From assembly GCA_027491785.1 (NCBI GenBank), contig JAOZGJ010000079.1, forward strand, positions 1 through 44,222: 44,222 nucleotides of DNA. The letters are read 5' to 3'. This stretch comes from Thermoproteota archaeon. Its GTDB lineage: Archaea; Korarchaeota; Korarchaeia; Korarchaeales; Korarchaeaceae. Below the pieces are notes generated by a model that searched no databases, was not told where the DNA came from, and saw nothing but the letters and a program-made list of their open reading frames with translations. Position 1 is the stretch's first letter. Each line of letters begins with the position of its first letter. Shown here one piece after another: positions 23,909 to 31,865 of the stretch. The position numbers were made by a program, and so were the translations under genes.

Positions 23909-23920
23909 TTCTTTGGCTCC

Positions 23921-24817
23921 TCACTTCAGTAATATTCCTAGAAGGAGACCAACTCCCAAAGCTGTTATTGTGGTCAATACCATAAGTAAGTTATTCGCCA
24001 TTGCTGGTACTATATCTGGAACCTCACCTTTAGATCTCAGAGATCCCTTAGCAGCTCTATAACCGAATGGTAATGATATCAGGGAGACGAGGCACGTTAA
24101 GGGGAGTATGTCCATCAGGGAGAACAGAACTATTAGTGCATAGTTTATCGCGACAAATGCCGCATATACCTTGGAAGCAGTTTCCCTTCCCAACATTATA
24201 ACCGTATGCCTTCTCCCGGCCTCCTTATCAACTTCCGCATCAGGAAATTCGTTTATGAAGAGAAGCAGCCCTACCAGAATTGATACGATTACAAAGGAGG
24301 GCCAAGCCGATCCGGCGATGGTACCAGCTTCGACTGCATACATCCCTAGCACCATTAGCCCGAACCCTATGCCTGCAGATGGCTCTGATGTGAAGGGGAC
24401 TTTCGATAGAAGGGGGGTATAGAGGATCACGAGTGATAAGCCAGCCAGTCCTATGAGGAATACCAGAGGTATCTCTATAAGGAAGTATACGGCAATTAGC
24501 AGAACTAAGACAGAGGATATAGATCCAACGAAGATTGCCATGTGTGGATCCGCTCTTCCTTCAACTAAAGCCATTATTCCTCCACTAAATGGGGTCTTGG
24601 GAGTCTTTGCATCGATACCGGATTTGTAATCAAAGTAATTGTTCAGAGAATTTACCGCTATGTGGGCGAGCAGCGCACCAGTTAAAGCTATCAATGTATC
24701 GATCACTCTGAGACTGTAGCCATCATACATGGCCGCAGCCATCCCAACAAATATCGTTATAGGAGTTAGAAGTAGGAAGTTTAACCTGACTATCTCAGAT
24801 AGTTCCTTGAGACTCAT
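23921..24817 (-). CDS. menA: UbiA-family prenyltransferase, MenA-like
   Basis: Membrane prenyltransferase (298 aa, eight to nine helices). It has both Asp-rich Mg-prenyl-PP motifs: NNYFDYKSGID (residues 59-69) and FPDAEVDKEAGRRHT (192-205). Sequence around the first motif, with KTPFSGGIMALVEG, fits 1,4-dihydroxy-2-naphthoate prenyltransferase, which makes demethylmenaquinone. Other UbiA roles in archaea (geranylgeranylglyceryl phosphate side-chain transfer) cannot be excluded but fit the motifs less well. A menaquinone would feed the membrane-bound Mo oxidoreductase at the end of the window. The ribosome binding site GGGTGAGG lies before ATG 24817. Confidence 0.82.
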   Translation of the reverse strand: MSLKELSEIVRLNFLLLTPITIFVGMAAAMYDGYSLRVIDTLIALTGALLAHIAVNSLNNYFDYKSGIDAKTPKTPFSGGIMALVEGRADPHMAIFVGSISSVLVLLIAVYFLIEIPLVFLIGLAGLSLVILYTPLLSKVPFTSEPSAGIGFGLMVLGMYAVEAGTIAGSAWPSFVIVSILVGLLLFINEFPDAEVDKEAGRRHTVIMLGRETASKVYAAFVAINYALIVLFSLMDILPLTCLVSLISLPFGYRAAKGSLRSKGEVPDIVPAMANNLLMVLTTITALGVGLLLGILLK

Positions 24818-24933
24818 GAATCCTCACCCTCGCCAACTACGTGGATTACTTGCTAGGAGGGAATTTAAGAGTATAGTTATAAAATATAAGAAAAAAGAAT
24901 ATATCCAAATCATGTGCCGACTATCTGGTGCTG

Positions 24934-25224
24934 TTACTTACTCTTGATCCTATTTCTCCAGCTCATACTGGCTTCTATTATCTCATCTAAAGTGACTTTT
25001 TCTTCCTTGACTATCTCGGGAGAGTAATCCGCTAAAGAATCGATAAGTTCTCCTTTGCTCATTTTGCTCTCATCCAATATTATTGTTGCCCTTCGAGTGA
25101 AGCCGTTGACGAAAACTCTGTATACTGCTAGGTTACTTGCCAAGTTGTACTGCAGCTTGGATCCCTCCTCCGAAGTTAAGGCAGGAAGTTTAAGCTCTAA
25201 TCTTAGGAGCTCCTTTTTCTCCAT
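24934..25224 (-). CDS. Small protein downstream of the tetraether synthase, unknown function
   Basis: 96 aa, not recognised. Hydrophobic and charged patches suggest a compact beta-alpha-beta-beta-alpha-beta fold like heavy-metal-associated or ferredoxin-like domains: strand LRLELKLP, helix SEEGSKLQYNLASNL, strands VYRVFVNGFTRRATIILDES, helix KGELIDSLADYS, then a basic helix ending SWRNRIKSK. There is no CxxC metal motif, so metal binding is unlikely. It follows the radical SAM gene by 62 bp on the same strand and has its own GGGAGAGAG ribosome binding site, so it is probably cotranscribed and may act with it. Confidence 0.6.
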   Translation of the reverse strand: MEKKELLRLELKLPALTSEEGSKLQYNLASNLAVYRVFVNGFTRRATIILDESKMSKGELIDSLADYSPEIVKEEKVTLDEIIEASMSWRNRIKSK

Positions 25225-25286
25225 ATTTCTCTCTCCCTTTCTCTACTCCAACATCCTTTCCTTTCCTTCTCTTCTCCTTCCCTTCT

Positions 25287-28200
25287 CTAACTACTCTCAA
25301 AGTAGTTCTTTAGCTCCAAGTAAGTCTTCCTATACAGCTCGCTTTCCCTTATTTTCTCAATGAATTCCTTGCTTCTGAAGTATTTGTCCTTTCTATAATC
25401 CCAGTCAGGATGTAGCTTCTTCCATTCATCCCAAGAGTAGCTAAACTGAGCTTGAACCTTATCCCTATACAGCTCAGGTATCACGTTAAATGCGCAGAAG
25501 GGGACTATCCTTCCATCGGGCATGGAATAGTGAATAACGCACCTCTCAACCCTCTCAACGTCGTAGTTGTACTCGTCTTGGAAATGCATCATTCCTATGA
25601 AGAGGGTTTTCCTGTGAAACTCTCCTAAGGCTTCATATGTACCTCTGGCGAAGGCGTTCTCCACAAGCCTGAGAACGCTTAAACTCTTGGGAGCGTATTT
25701 GGGATCGTAGAAGCTCCTGAATTTAAGAAATATCTCGCTTCCGACTTTTAACTTGCTCAGCTTACCCAAACGCTTCCATTTCTTGAGCTCATCTGCCTTC
25801 TTATCGAGGAACTCAGCGAACCCATCGACGTCTATGAACCTCGTAATCGGAATCACCCTACTGCCATCCAAGAAGACATATGTAGCAGCCCCGCAAGCGA
25901 AGTGTGAGGTCATGTAGTACCTCTTATCAGCGAAGGCCTCGAAGAATCTAGCTATATGACCAGCTATAGGCACTGGGTACCAATCATCCCTCGCAATAGC
26001 TCCATTCGTCTGTTCTTCTATCTTCTTAATAGCTCCAGCTATTGTTATCCTGAACATCTGCCTCTCCCTCTTAGGAACCCTTCCCACCATGGACAGGGGT
26101 TGTATGTTGACCCCCCTGACGATGTCCAGGTGATTCAATCCAAAGTTTATTATCGCACCCAGTTCATGGTCGTTGACATTTCTAACGGCAGTAGGAACGA
26201 GAACTATGCCTGGACCACCGGCCTTTCTCACATTCTCGAATATTAGAGGGATTTCCCAATGGTTCTTCCAGTTGGTCTGGGGGGTCATGCCATCGTAGCT
26301 TAGGTAAAGGGTGTTCACCCCTACTTCCCTTATCTTTCTCGCAAGTTCGGGGTCAAACGCTAATTTTATCCCATCAGTATTCAGCTGCACATGGTCATAG
26401 CCCTCTTCCTTAGCGATCTTCAATATCTCTATGAGATCATCCCTTAATGTTGGCTCGCCTCCAGTGAACTGTATCGCGTTCGCTCCTATATCTTGCTCCC
26501 TCTTAGCGTTTCTCAACATCATCCTTATTTGATCTAGAGTGGGTTCGTAGATGGGTTGCCCCTCCTTGGCATAGAAGAAGCAGTTGCTCACGAGAAATCC
26601 ATCTCCGGCTATAAAGGAGTGCCCATCGTTTTCTACCTCGAGGTCATAGACGTAACCATCATAATCCTCTTCTGATATCTCTTCAACTACGTCGACGTAA
26701 AAGTCATTGATCCTCTTTATCCTTGGGTTCTTCCTCGTGTCAAGATCGCCAAGCCTCTCCTCATGCTCTTTCCTCAGCTCAAGCATTTCAGTTAATCTCA
26801 ACATATCGTTACCAGATATGTAGAGCTTGTATAGATCGTGGTTTGCCCCCTTCATTTTCTCTTTTTTAACCTCGTAAACCCTCGTAAACACTCCAAGTGA
26901 AGCTAGGAGGTATATCATGTCCCTGATGAGACTCCTTGAGACACTTGCATATCCTATGTTCAGATGCCTCTTCCCCCTGACCACGTATCCATCACCATTA
27001 AAGAGACCACTAAGAAGGGCAAGCTTCACATCAGGCGGGAAGTTCAAGAACTGTCTTGGGTTCCTCTTGTTCTCCGCTTTCTCTGGAATTCCTAAGACGT
27101 ACTTGAATACAGCTCTCATAAGCCTGCTACCGATCACTATCTGCCTCGCTTTCCCCTCCCATTCAAGTAAGCTGTAGGGGAGATTGAGGTTCTCAAGAAT
27201 CGAGACTATCTCATCCTCCACATCATCATGGGAAACTGTTATCCTAAGATCCTTGTCCGTATAGTTCCCATCGGCAATAAAGTATCCAATGAGCTTAGCG
27301 AGTTCCGGTGTTATTTTCAATTTTGAAGGTATCTCATGACTAGTTGCATCTCTACCAAGCCTGAAGTTTCCTTCAGCGTCCCCTTTAGCATCTAGCTCGT
27401 AGAATGCCTTGAGGGGCATCGAATCCCTGTGCTTCCATTGATAGATCAAGTCTCCATATCTTCCCTTCAATGGACCTAGATCAAGATCACTTATTCCTCT
27501 AACATAAATTTTCTCTTTCTCATCATCGGGAATTTCTTTAAATGCCTCGAGGAGATCTATCTCGTCAAGGGAGCCATCATGTTTAAAGTTCCACAGGAGA
27601 ACGAGTTCATTCCCGACTTTAATCTCATCGGCCCTCCTCTTCACAAGTTCTCCGTTCTCATATACGAAGAACTTGTGTTCCGGAGTTGTCTGTATCTCCC
27701 TTCCCGTATGGGTCTTAATCCTGAGGATCTTGCCTTTATGCCTCCTGCGCAGGAATTTCGTGACCTTCGTCCATTTGGCCTCTCCGTCATTGAACGTGAG
27801 GACGTAAAGGTCGTGAGGTATCGAGTATTCCCCTTTGAATCCCCCTATCTCAACTTTATTCTCAAAAGCAAAGCCCCCTGCAATCTCCTCAAACTTGGCA
27901 ATCATCGTGGATGTGCCGAGTTTAAATAAAGCCTCCTCATTTCCGGGGAAGCAGTACCAACAGGAGAGGTTACATCTATTCGTCAGAACTATATTAAGGA
28001 GGCTGGTATGAGAGCGGTGCCTAAGGCAGAGGCCGCAGTCGAATGGGCAGTTAACTCCTGTGTTCTCAACGTTATAGCTAGAGAGTTTCCATTCATATGC
28101 CCATTTCATGAATTTCTTGAATAAATAGGCGTCTTCGTAGTAGACCTCGGTTATTAGTCCTTCAGGACACTTCTTAGCGAGCCATATTTTGCCTTTCTCC

Positions 28201-28412
28201 TCCCAAACCAGTGATTGAACGATCTTCCTGCTCTCTGGACAGAGTGAGAAGGTCTTGTAAGGTAAACCAGATTTATAACCATAGTTAACGTTCTTAAGCC
28301 TCTCCTCCAATTCCTCTTCAGTCATTTTGGGATATTCTATTACCTCGCGAACGTGTTTTGATGCCTGAGCGAACTCCTTCTCGCCAGTGGGTATCTCTTC
28401 AAGAGCTTCCAT
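25287..28412 (-). CDS. tes: Radical SAM tetraether lipid synthase-like protein, interrupted by an intein
   Basis: Precursor of about 1041 aa; the mature protein after splicing is about 584 aa. The exteins match the COG1964 (MJ0619/Tes) group. An extra cysteine set is in CPFDCGLCLRHRSHT, followed by TNRCNLSCWY, the intein, then CFFYAKEGQP. Splicing restores the CX3CX2C radical-SAM motif (CNLSCWYC). FTGGEPTLRDD, NTDGIKLAFDPELARKI, VRGVNIQPLSMVGRVP and Cys-containing C-terminal segments follow. Tes joins two archaeol tails to make tetraether (GDGT) membrane lipids; the related GMGT bridge-forming enzymes are an alternative. Start ATG 28412 is preferred over the GTG at 28421, because GTGAT lies 4 nt before it. 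The intein at the catalytic cysteine is the most unusual point in this window. Confidence 0.82.
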   Translation of the reverse strand: MEALEEIPTGEKEFAQASKHVREVIEYPKMTEEELEERLKNVNYGYKSGLPYKTFSLCPESRKIVQSLVWEEKGKIWLAKKCPEGLITEVYYEDAYLFKKFMKWAYEWKLSSYNVENTGVNCPFDCGLCLRHRSHTSLLNIVLTNRCNLSCWYCFPGNEEALFKLGTSTMIAKFEEIAGGFAFENKVEIGGFKGEYSIPHDLYVLTFNDGEAKWTKVTKFLRRRHKGKILRIKTHTGREIQTTPEHKFFVYENGELVKRRADEIKVGNELVLLWNFKHDGSLDEIDLLEAFKEIPDDEKEKIYVRGISDLDLGPLKGRYGDLIYQWKHRDSMPLKAFYELDAKGDAEGNFRLGRDATSHEIPSKLKITPELAKLIGYFIADGNYTDKDLRITVSHDDVEDEIVSILENLNLPYSLLEWEGKARQIVIGSRLMRAVFKYVLGIPEKAENKRNPRQFLNFPPDVKLALLSGLFNGDGYVVRGKRHLNIGYASVSRSLIRDMIYLLASLGVFTRVYEVKKEKMKGANHDLYKLYISGNDMLRLTEMLELRKEHEERLGDLDTRKNPRIKRINDFYVDVVEEISEEDYDGYVYDLEVENDGHSFIAGDGFLVSNCFFYAKEGQPIYEPTLDQIRMMLRNAKREQDIGANAIQFTGGEPTLRDDLIEILKIAKEEGYDHVQLNTDGIKLAFDPELARKIREVGVNTLYLSYDGMTPQTNWKNHWEIPLIFENVRKAGGPGIVLVPTAVRNVNDHELGAIINFGLNHLDIVRGVNIQPLSMVGRVPKRERQMFRITIAGAIKKIEEQTNGAIARDDWYPVPIAGHIARFFEAFADKRYYMTSHFACGAATYVFLDGSRVIPITRFIDVDGFAEFLDKKADELKKWKRLGKLSKLKVGSEIFLKFRSFYDPKYAPKSLSVLRLVENAFARGTYEALGEFHRKTLFIGMMHFQDEYNYDVERVERCVIHYSMPDGRIVPFCAFNVIPELYRDKVQAQFSYSWDEWKKLHPDWDYRKDKYFRSKEFIEKIRESELYRKTYLELKNYFESS
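26583..27953 (-). mobile_element. LAGLIDADG intein in the tetraether synthase gene
   Basis: In-frame 457-aa insertion. It begins with Cys (CFPGNEEALFK, block A). Block B is TTPEHKFF (Thr90, His93 of the intein). It has two dodecapeptide endonuclease motifs, LIGYFIADGNY (220-231) and LLSGLFNGDGYV (313-324), with their acidic residues intact. It ends with block F/G VYDLEVENDGHSFIAG followed by FLVSN; the next residue is extein Cys. The penultimate residue is Ser rather than the usual His, a known variant. Both splice-junction cysteines and the terminal Asn are present, so splicing should be possible, and the endonuclease looks intact, suggesting recent homing. Confidence 0.93.
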
Positions 28413-28535
28413 TTTTATCACTACCTATAGGATAACTAGGAATGTAAAAAATCTAATGGTTGCGTAAGATGTACATTATGATGAGTTCATGAAAGAGATG
28501 AGGAGAATAGCGATGCATGGGATACCATTATCGAT

Positions 28536-29648
28536 TCAAAGGTTGGGAAGGAAGGGAGACTTCAGCCCATGACCTGTGAGTATCACAACCGTGCGGTCAT
28601 GTCTCTCCAGTCTTCCCTCTCTTGACCATTTTTTATAAGCAGCATAAGCTACCGCTGAGCTGGGTTCAACATAAAACCCAGATAGGGCAAGTTCGCGATA
28701 GGCATTTAGTATCTCATTCTCTGTTACTACTTCGGCATCTCCACTGGATCTCAGTTCTTTGATCATGAGGTCTAAGAGAGGAGGGTTAGTACTTATCAGA
28801 GCATCAGCTATGCTCCTAGTAGTTTCAGGAGGCGAGTAAGATGTCCCCCTAAGTTTATGATAGACAGGTGATACAATCTCCGACTGGCAAGCCACAATCT
28901 TGGGCATTTCATTTATCTCTCCAGAGGAGAGCAGGTGTTTGAACCCCTTTATAACTCCTAGTAATAGGGTACCCGCTGATACAGGAAGGAAGATATGATC
29001 TGGAGCTGACCAATTCAGCTGCTCATAGATCTCATAGGCCAATGTCCTCATGCCGTCCCTGAAGGCAGGATGGTAAACATGCCCTACATAGAACTTCCCC
29101 TCTTCCTCTTTCATCGCCGTTTCTGTTAATTTTTGCCTATTGCCTTCGATTTTTACGATTTCAGCGCCATAGGCTTCTATCTGTTGCACTTTAGAGCCAC
29201 TCGCGCTGGCTGGCACGTATATTCTAGCTTTAATACCAGCCCGGGCGGAGTAAGCAGCGATGGAAGCTCCTGCATTCCCCGATGAATCTTCAGCCACAAA
29301 TCCTTCCCTAGATAAAACCTCATCTCGAATAGCTGAGATTAGAGAGGAAGCACCTCTATCCTTAAACGAACCCGTAGGGTTAAGGAATTCGAGTTTAAAC
29401 ATGACCCCCTCCTTAAACTTGACAAGGGGTGTCCATCCTTCACCTAGGGTTACCAGATCCTTCCCTCTCAAGTACGGATATGCCTCTACATAGCGCCACA
29501 TACCCATCTCGTGGTGCGCTATCTTCTCCCTCCTGAATGGCTCCTCTATAACAAGCTCCAAGACCGAATCGCATGGGCATCTAAAATCGAGGGGATTGCT
29601 TGTCTCATAATCGCACTCTTGGCATACTGCCCTATACCCAAGGACCAT
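28536..29648 (-). CDS. thrC: Threonine synthase
   Basis: PLP-dependent fold-type II enzyme of 370 aa. The PLP lysine is in NPTGSFKDRGASS (Lys96), the substrate-phosphate loop in EDSSGNAGAS, and the glycine-rich end in VVILTGHG. The N-terminal CQECDYETSNPLDFRCPC segment has four Cys (9, 12, 24, 26) of zinc-ribbon type, common in archaeal ThrC. It converts O-phosphohomoserine to threonine in the cytoplasm. A TATA box at 29682-29690 and a GGAGAGGT ribosome binding site precede ATG 29648. It is divergent from the NifX-TetR-ABC operon. Confidence 0.93.
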   Translation of the reverse strand: MVLGYRAVCQECDYETSNPLDFRCPCDSVLELVIEEPFRREKIAHHEMGMWRYVEAYPYLRGKDLVTLGEGWTPLVKFKEGVMFKLEFLNPTGSFKDRGASSLISAIRDEVLSREGFVAEDSSGNAGASIAAYSARAGIKARIYVPASASGSKVQQIEAYGAEIVKIEGNRQKLTETAMKEEEGKFYVGHVYHPAFRDGMRTLAYEIYEQLNWSAPDHIFLPVSAGTLLLGVIKGFKHLLSSGEINEMPKIVACQSEIVSPVYHKLRGTSYSPPETTRSIADALISTNPPLLDLMIKELRSSGDAEVVTENEILNAYRELALSGFYVEPSSAVAYAAYKKWSREGRLERHDRTVVILTGHGLKSPFLPNL

Positions 29649-29681
29649 ATCGCAATGACCTCTCCTAAATCATCTGTGCCC

Positions 29682-29690
29682 CTTTTATAA
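29682..29690 (-). promoter_or_regulatory. TATA box of thrC
   Basis: Minus-strand TTATAAAAG about 38 bp upstream of the thrC ATG. It predicts a short leader containing GGAGAGGT. Confidence 0.5.
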
Positions 29691-29832
29691 TTATCCTCCA
29701 TTATCATTATCAGAGGATCCCTAATCTGGGCCTGAGTAGATGTTAGTTAATTTGGTATAGGGGAAAGCTAATCATTAGTTTGAGCTCTTTCCAACGAGGA
29801 GGCTCCCAGCTAGCCTAGCTATAATGCCACGT

Positions 29833-29849
29833 TACACTGCGGGAGTGTA
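29833..29849. repeat. Perfect 6-bp inverted repeat in the thrC / NifX-TetR intergenic region
   Basis: TACACT and AGTGTA separated by GCGGG. It is followed by a short tandem AACGAT repeat near 29866-29878. It lies in the middle of a 297-bp non-coding gap between divergent promoters, which otherwise holds only the two promoters. An operator-like element is possible. Confidence 0.35.
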
Positions 29850-29903
29850 TTGCGATTTATTGCCGTAACGATAACGATTAAATGACTAAAGAGGGAGATT
29901 AGC

Positions 29904-29930
29904 TTTATATTTATTGACCAGGTAGTCAAT
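29904..29930 (+). promoter_or_regulatory. TATA box with overlapping operator-like palindrome for the NifX-TetR-ABC operon
   Basis: TATA-like TTTATATT (29904-29911) is followed at once by the imperfect palindrome ATTGACCAGGTAGTCAAT (29913-29930; 14 of 18 positions symmetric). The palindrome lies between the TATA box and the expected transcript start near 29934. Its size and position suit a TetR-family repressor site, and a TetR gene is the second gene of the operon. Confidence 0.5.
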
Positions 29931-29945
29931 TAATAAGGGACCCAT

Positions 29946-30407
29946 ATGAGCGTAGTAGAGGAAGAGGTAACTCATCAAGAAAAATCAGTTAGGAAAGAGA
30001 GGATTGCCTTTCCAGTCCATGATCATATGGACTTGAATGATGAACTATTTGAACATTTCGGTCATGCTCCAGCTTATCTATTGGTAGATGTATCGGAAGA
30101 CGGCAAGGTGATACGCACAGAGACTCTCGATAATATCTACCGAGAGGAGCATGGACCAGGCGTTGTCCCATCTCTACTCGCCAATGCAGGGGTTAACACC
30201 TTGATATGTAGAGGTATGGGGAGGAAAGCTGTGGATTACTTCCAGCAATATGGCATATCTGTGATAATGGGGGCCTATGGGAAGGTGAAGGATGTGTTGG
30301 ACTTATATCTATCCGGCCGCTTAACTTCTATAGAGTATAGGCCCAGAGATAGGTGGAAGGAGGAACATGAATTTAGAGGGGAAGGAGAGTACGAGGAGGA
30401 AGGCTGA
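29946..30407 (+). CDS. NifX/ORP-like protein (third copy), operon leader
   Basis: COG1433 domain of 153 aa. After a charged N-terminal tail (about 18 residues) come RIAFPVHDHMDLNDELFEHFGHAPAYLLVD, the G-rich GPGVVPSLLANAGVNTLICRGMGRKAVDYF, and KVKDVLDLYLSGRL, ending in an acidic tail (EFRGEGEYEEEG). It contains more His than the other two copies (HDH, FGH), which could bind metal. It is the first gene of a tight operon with a TetR regulator and an ABC transporter, an unusual setting for this family. It may be a metal or metal-sulfur binding or sensing partner of that system; this is inferred from context only. Confidence 0.82.
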   Translation: MSVVEEEVTHQEKSVRKERIAFPVHDHMDLNDELFEHFGHAPAYLLVDVSEDGKVIRTETLDNIYREEHGPGVVPSLLANAGVNTLICRGMGRKAVDYFQQYGISVIMGAYGKVKDVLDLYLSGRLTSIEYRPRDRWKEEHEFRGEGEYEEEG

Positions 30408-30951
30408 GTCTCCTCATGAAGTGAGGGAAAGGATAATAAGGGGGGCTATGAAGATATTCGCCAAGCAGGGATTCTTCAAGACCCCAGTTCATCTCATAGC
30501 TATGGAGTCTGGAGTCTCGAAGGGTTTGATCTTCTGGTACTTCTCATCAAAAGATGAGCTGATTCTGGAAGTAGCTAGAAGGAGCCTCCCTCTAGATCTG
30601 ATGAAAGAATGCCTAGGAAGGGAGCTTGAAGGGAGGAGGCTCCTAAAATGCATTGGAGAGAAATACCTAGATAAGTATGAAAGCGATGAAATGAGACAGC
30701 TTCTTATACATACGATGGCCATCGAGGCGTTATATCCGGAGGTTAGGAGGAACATTAAGGAGTTATGTGAGAACCTCCTGAAGGAGGCGGCTAAGAGGGC
30801 ATTCGGTGACGAGTCAAAGGAATCCGTAATCAGGATGAGAGGTTTCTTCGGTTCCCTACTTTGCTATGTTTTGAGGCCACCGAGCGATATAAGCAGCGAT
30901 GAGTATTTGAATGGAGCCATAGATCTAGTATGGAGAAGCGAGGCTGCATGA
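30367..30951 (+). CDS. TetR-family transcriptional regulator
   Basis: TetR/AcrR repressor of 194 aa. It has a typical helix-turn-helix: RERIIRGAMKIFAKQGFFKTPVHLIAMESGVSKGLIFWYFSSKDEL (residues about 20-65), then an all-helical ligand-binding domain without recognisable specificity. Its start overlaps the end of the NifX-like gene by 41 bp, supported by a strong AAGGAGGAAC ribosome binding site inside that gene. It probably represses its own operon through the palindrome at 29913-29930 and releases it on binding a small ligand exported by the ABC transporter. Confidence 0.9.
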   Translation: MNLEGKESTRRKAESPHEVRERIIRGAMKIFAKQGFFKTPVHLIAMESGVSKGLIFWYFSSKDELILEVARRSLPLDLMKECLGRELEGRRLLKCIGEKYLDKYESDEMRQLLIHTMAIEALYPEVRRNIKELCENLLKEAAKRAFGDESKESVIRMRGFFGSLLCYVLRPPSDISSDEYLNGAIDLVWRSEAA

Positions 30952-31865
30952 AACCGATAGAAGCTCGTGATTTAGAGAAGAGCTTTGGGAAAGTAAGAGC
31001 CGTAAATGGTGTGAGCTTGTACGTAGATAAGGAGGAGATATTCGGCCTACTCGGACCTAATGGTGCCGGAAAAACAACCACCATTAGGATGATAACTGGT
31101 ATAATACCTCCTGACAGGGGGAGTGCCCTCATTATGGGGCATGATGTCCTTAGGGAGCCTATGAAAGCTAAAGCCCATATAGGAGTAGTCCCTGAAATAG
31201 CAGCTCCTTATGTAGATTTGAGTGCTTGGGATAATCTAATGCTCGCTGGGAGGATATATCACGTTAGCGATCGTGAAAGGAAAACTAGAGCCAAGGAATT
31301 GCTGGAGGTATTGGGTTTAAGCGAAGCTGCACACAGGAAGGTCAAGGGATTTTCTAAGGGAATGAGGCAGAGGCTCCTGTTAGCGATGGCCCTCATCAGC
31401 GACCCCGATATACTAATCTTGGATGAGCCTACCTCAGGACTAGACGTAATAAGTGCTAGGATGGTTAGATCAATCATCCTAGCTCTTAGAAGGGAGGGCA
31501 AATCCCTCCTCCTCACGACCCATAATATAGAGGAAGCTGGTATGCTATGCGACCGCATAGCGATAATCAATAAGGGCAAAATAATAGCTGAGGGAAGCCC
31601 AGAAGATCTGAAGATAAGCTTTGAAGAATTCAGAAATATTAGAGTAGTTTTGGAGGAGGATCTGGGCGGTATAGAGAGGGCTTTGGAGGGCTTTGATGTG
31701 CTAATTCAGGGAAGGAAGGTATCCATCATGTGCAGGCAGGACGAGGTCGATGAAGCCATTCGCAAGATTGTAAAGCTGGCTGAGTCCTCAGGAGTGAGGA
31801 TAAAGGAAATCCAGACAGCAGGTCCAAGCTTTGAGGATATATTCATGAAGATTATAGGGAAGTGA
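30948..31865 (+). CDS. ABC-2 type transporter ATP-binding protein
   Basis: ABC exporter ATPase of 305 aa. It has Walker A GPNGAGKTTT, signature KGFSKGMRQRLLLAMAL, Walker B ILILDEPTSGLD and the H-loop LTTHNIEEA, then a C-terminal regulatory domain (about 215-305) as in DrrA/NatA-type ATPases. The start at 30948 is chosen since its ATG overlaps the TetR stop (ATGA); an in-frame ATG at 30930 lies 18 nt earlier. It works with the permease encoded next, also overlapping. Confidence 0.92.
   Translation: MKPIEARDLEKSFGKVRAVNGVSLYVDKEEIFGLLGPNGAGKTTTIRMITGIIPPDRGSALIMGHDVLREPMKAKAHIGVVPEIAAPYVDLSAWDNLMLAGRIYHVSDRERKTRAKELLEVLGLSEAAHRKVKGFSKGMRQRLLLAMALISDPDILILDEPTSGLDVISARMVRSIILALRREGKSLLLTTHNIEEAGMLCDRIAIINKGKIIAEGSPEDLKISFEEFRNIRVVLEEDLGGIERALEGFDVLIQGRKVSIMCRQDEVDEAIRKIVKLAESSGVRIKEIQTAGPSFEDIFMKIIGK

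Noticed and set aside
23648-23920. Possible tRNA in the gap upstream of the CoA-disulfide reductase gene
   Set aside because: No cloverleaf with a GTTCRA T-loop and CCA-side acceptor pairing could be drawn on either strand.
27951-27953. Large insertion in the radical SAM gene as a fused unrelated domain or frameshift
   Set aside because: The insert has intein blocks A, B, two LAGLIDADG motifs and F/G in order, with Cys at both junctions and a terminal Asn, so it is an intein.
19007-30407. Nitrogenase cofactor biosynthesis role for the three NifX-like proteins
   Set aside because: No nifH, nifD, nifK, nifE, nifN or nifB gene is present in the window, and COG1433 proteins are widespread in non-diazotrophs.
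30489-31132. Minus-strand frames of 88 and 100 codons across the TetR and ABC genes
   Set aside because: Antisense to well-supported genes; no family similarity.
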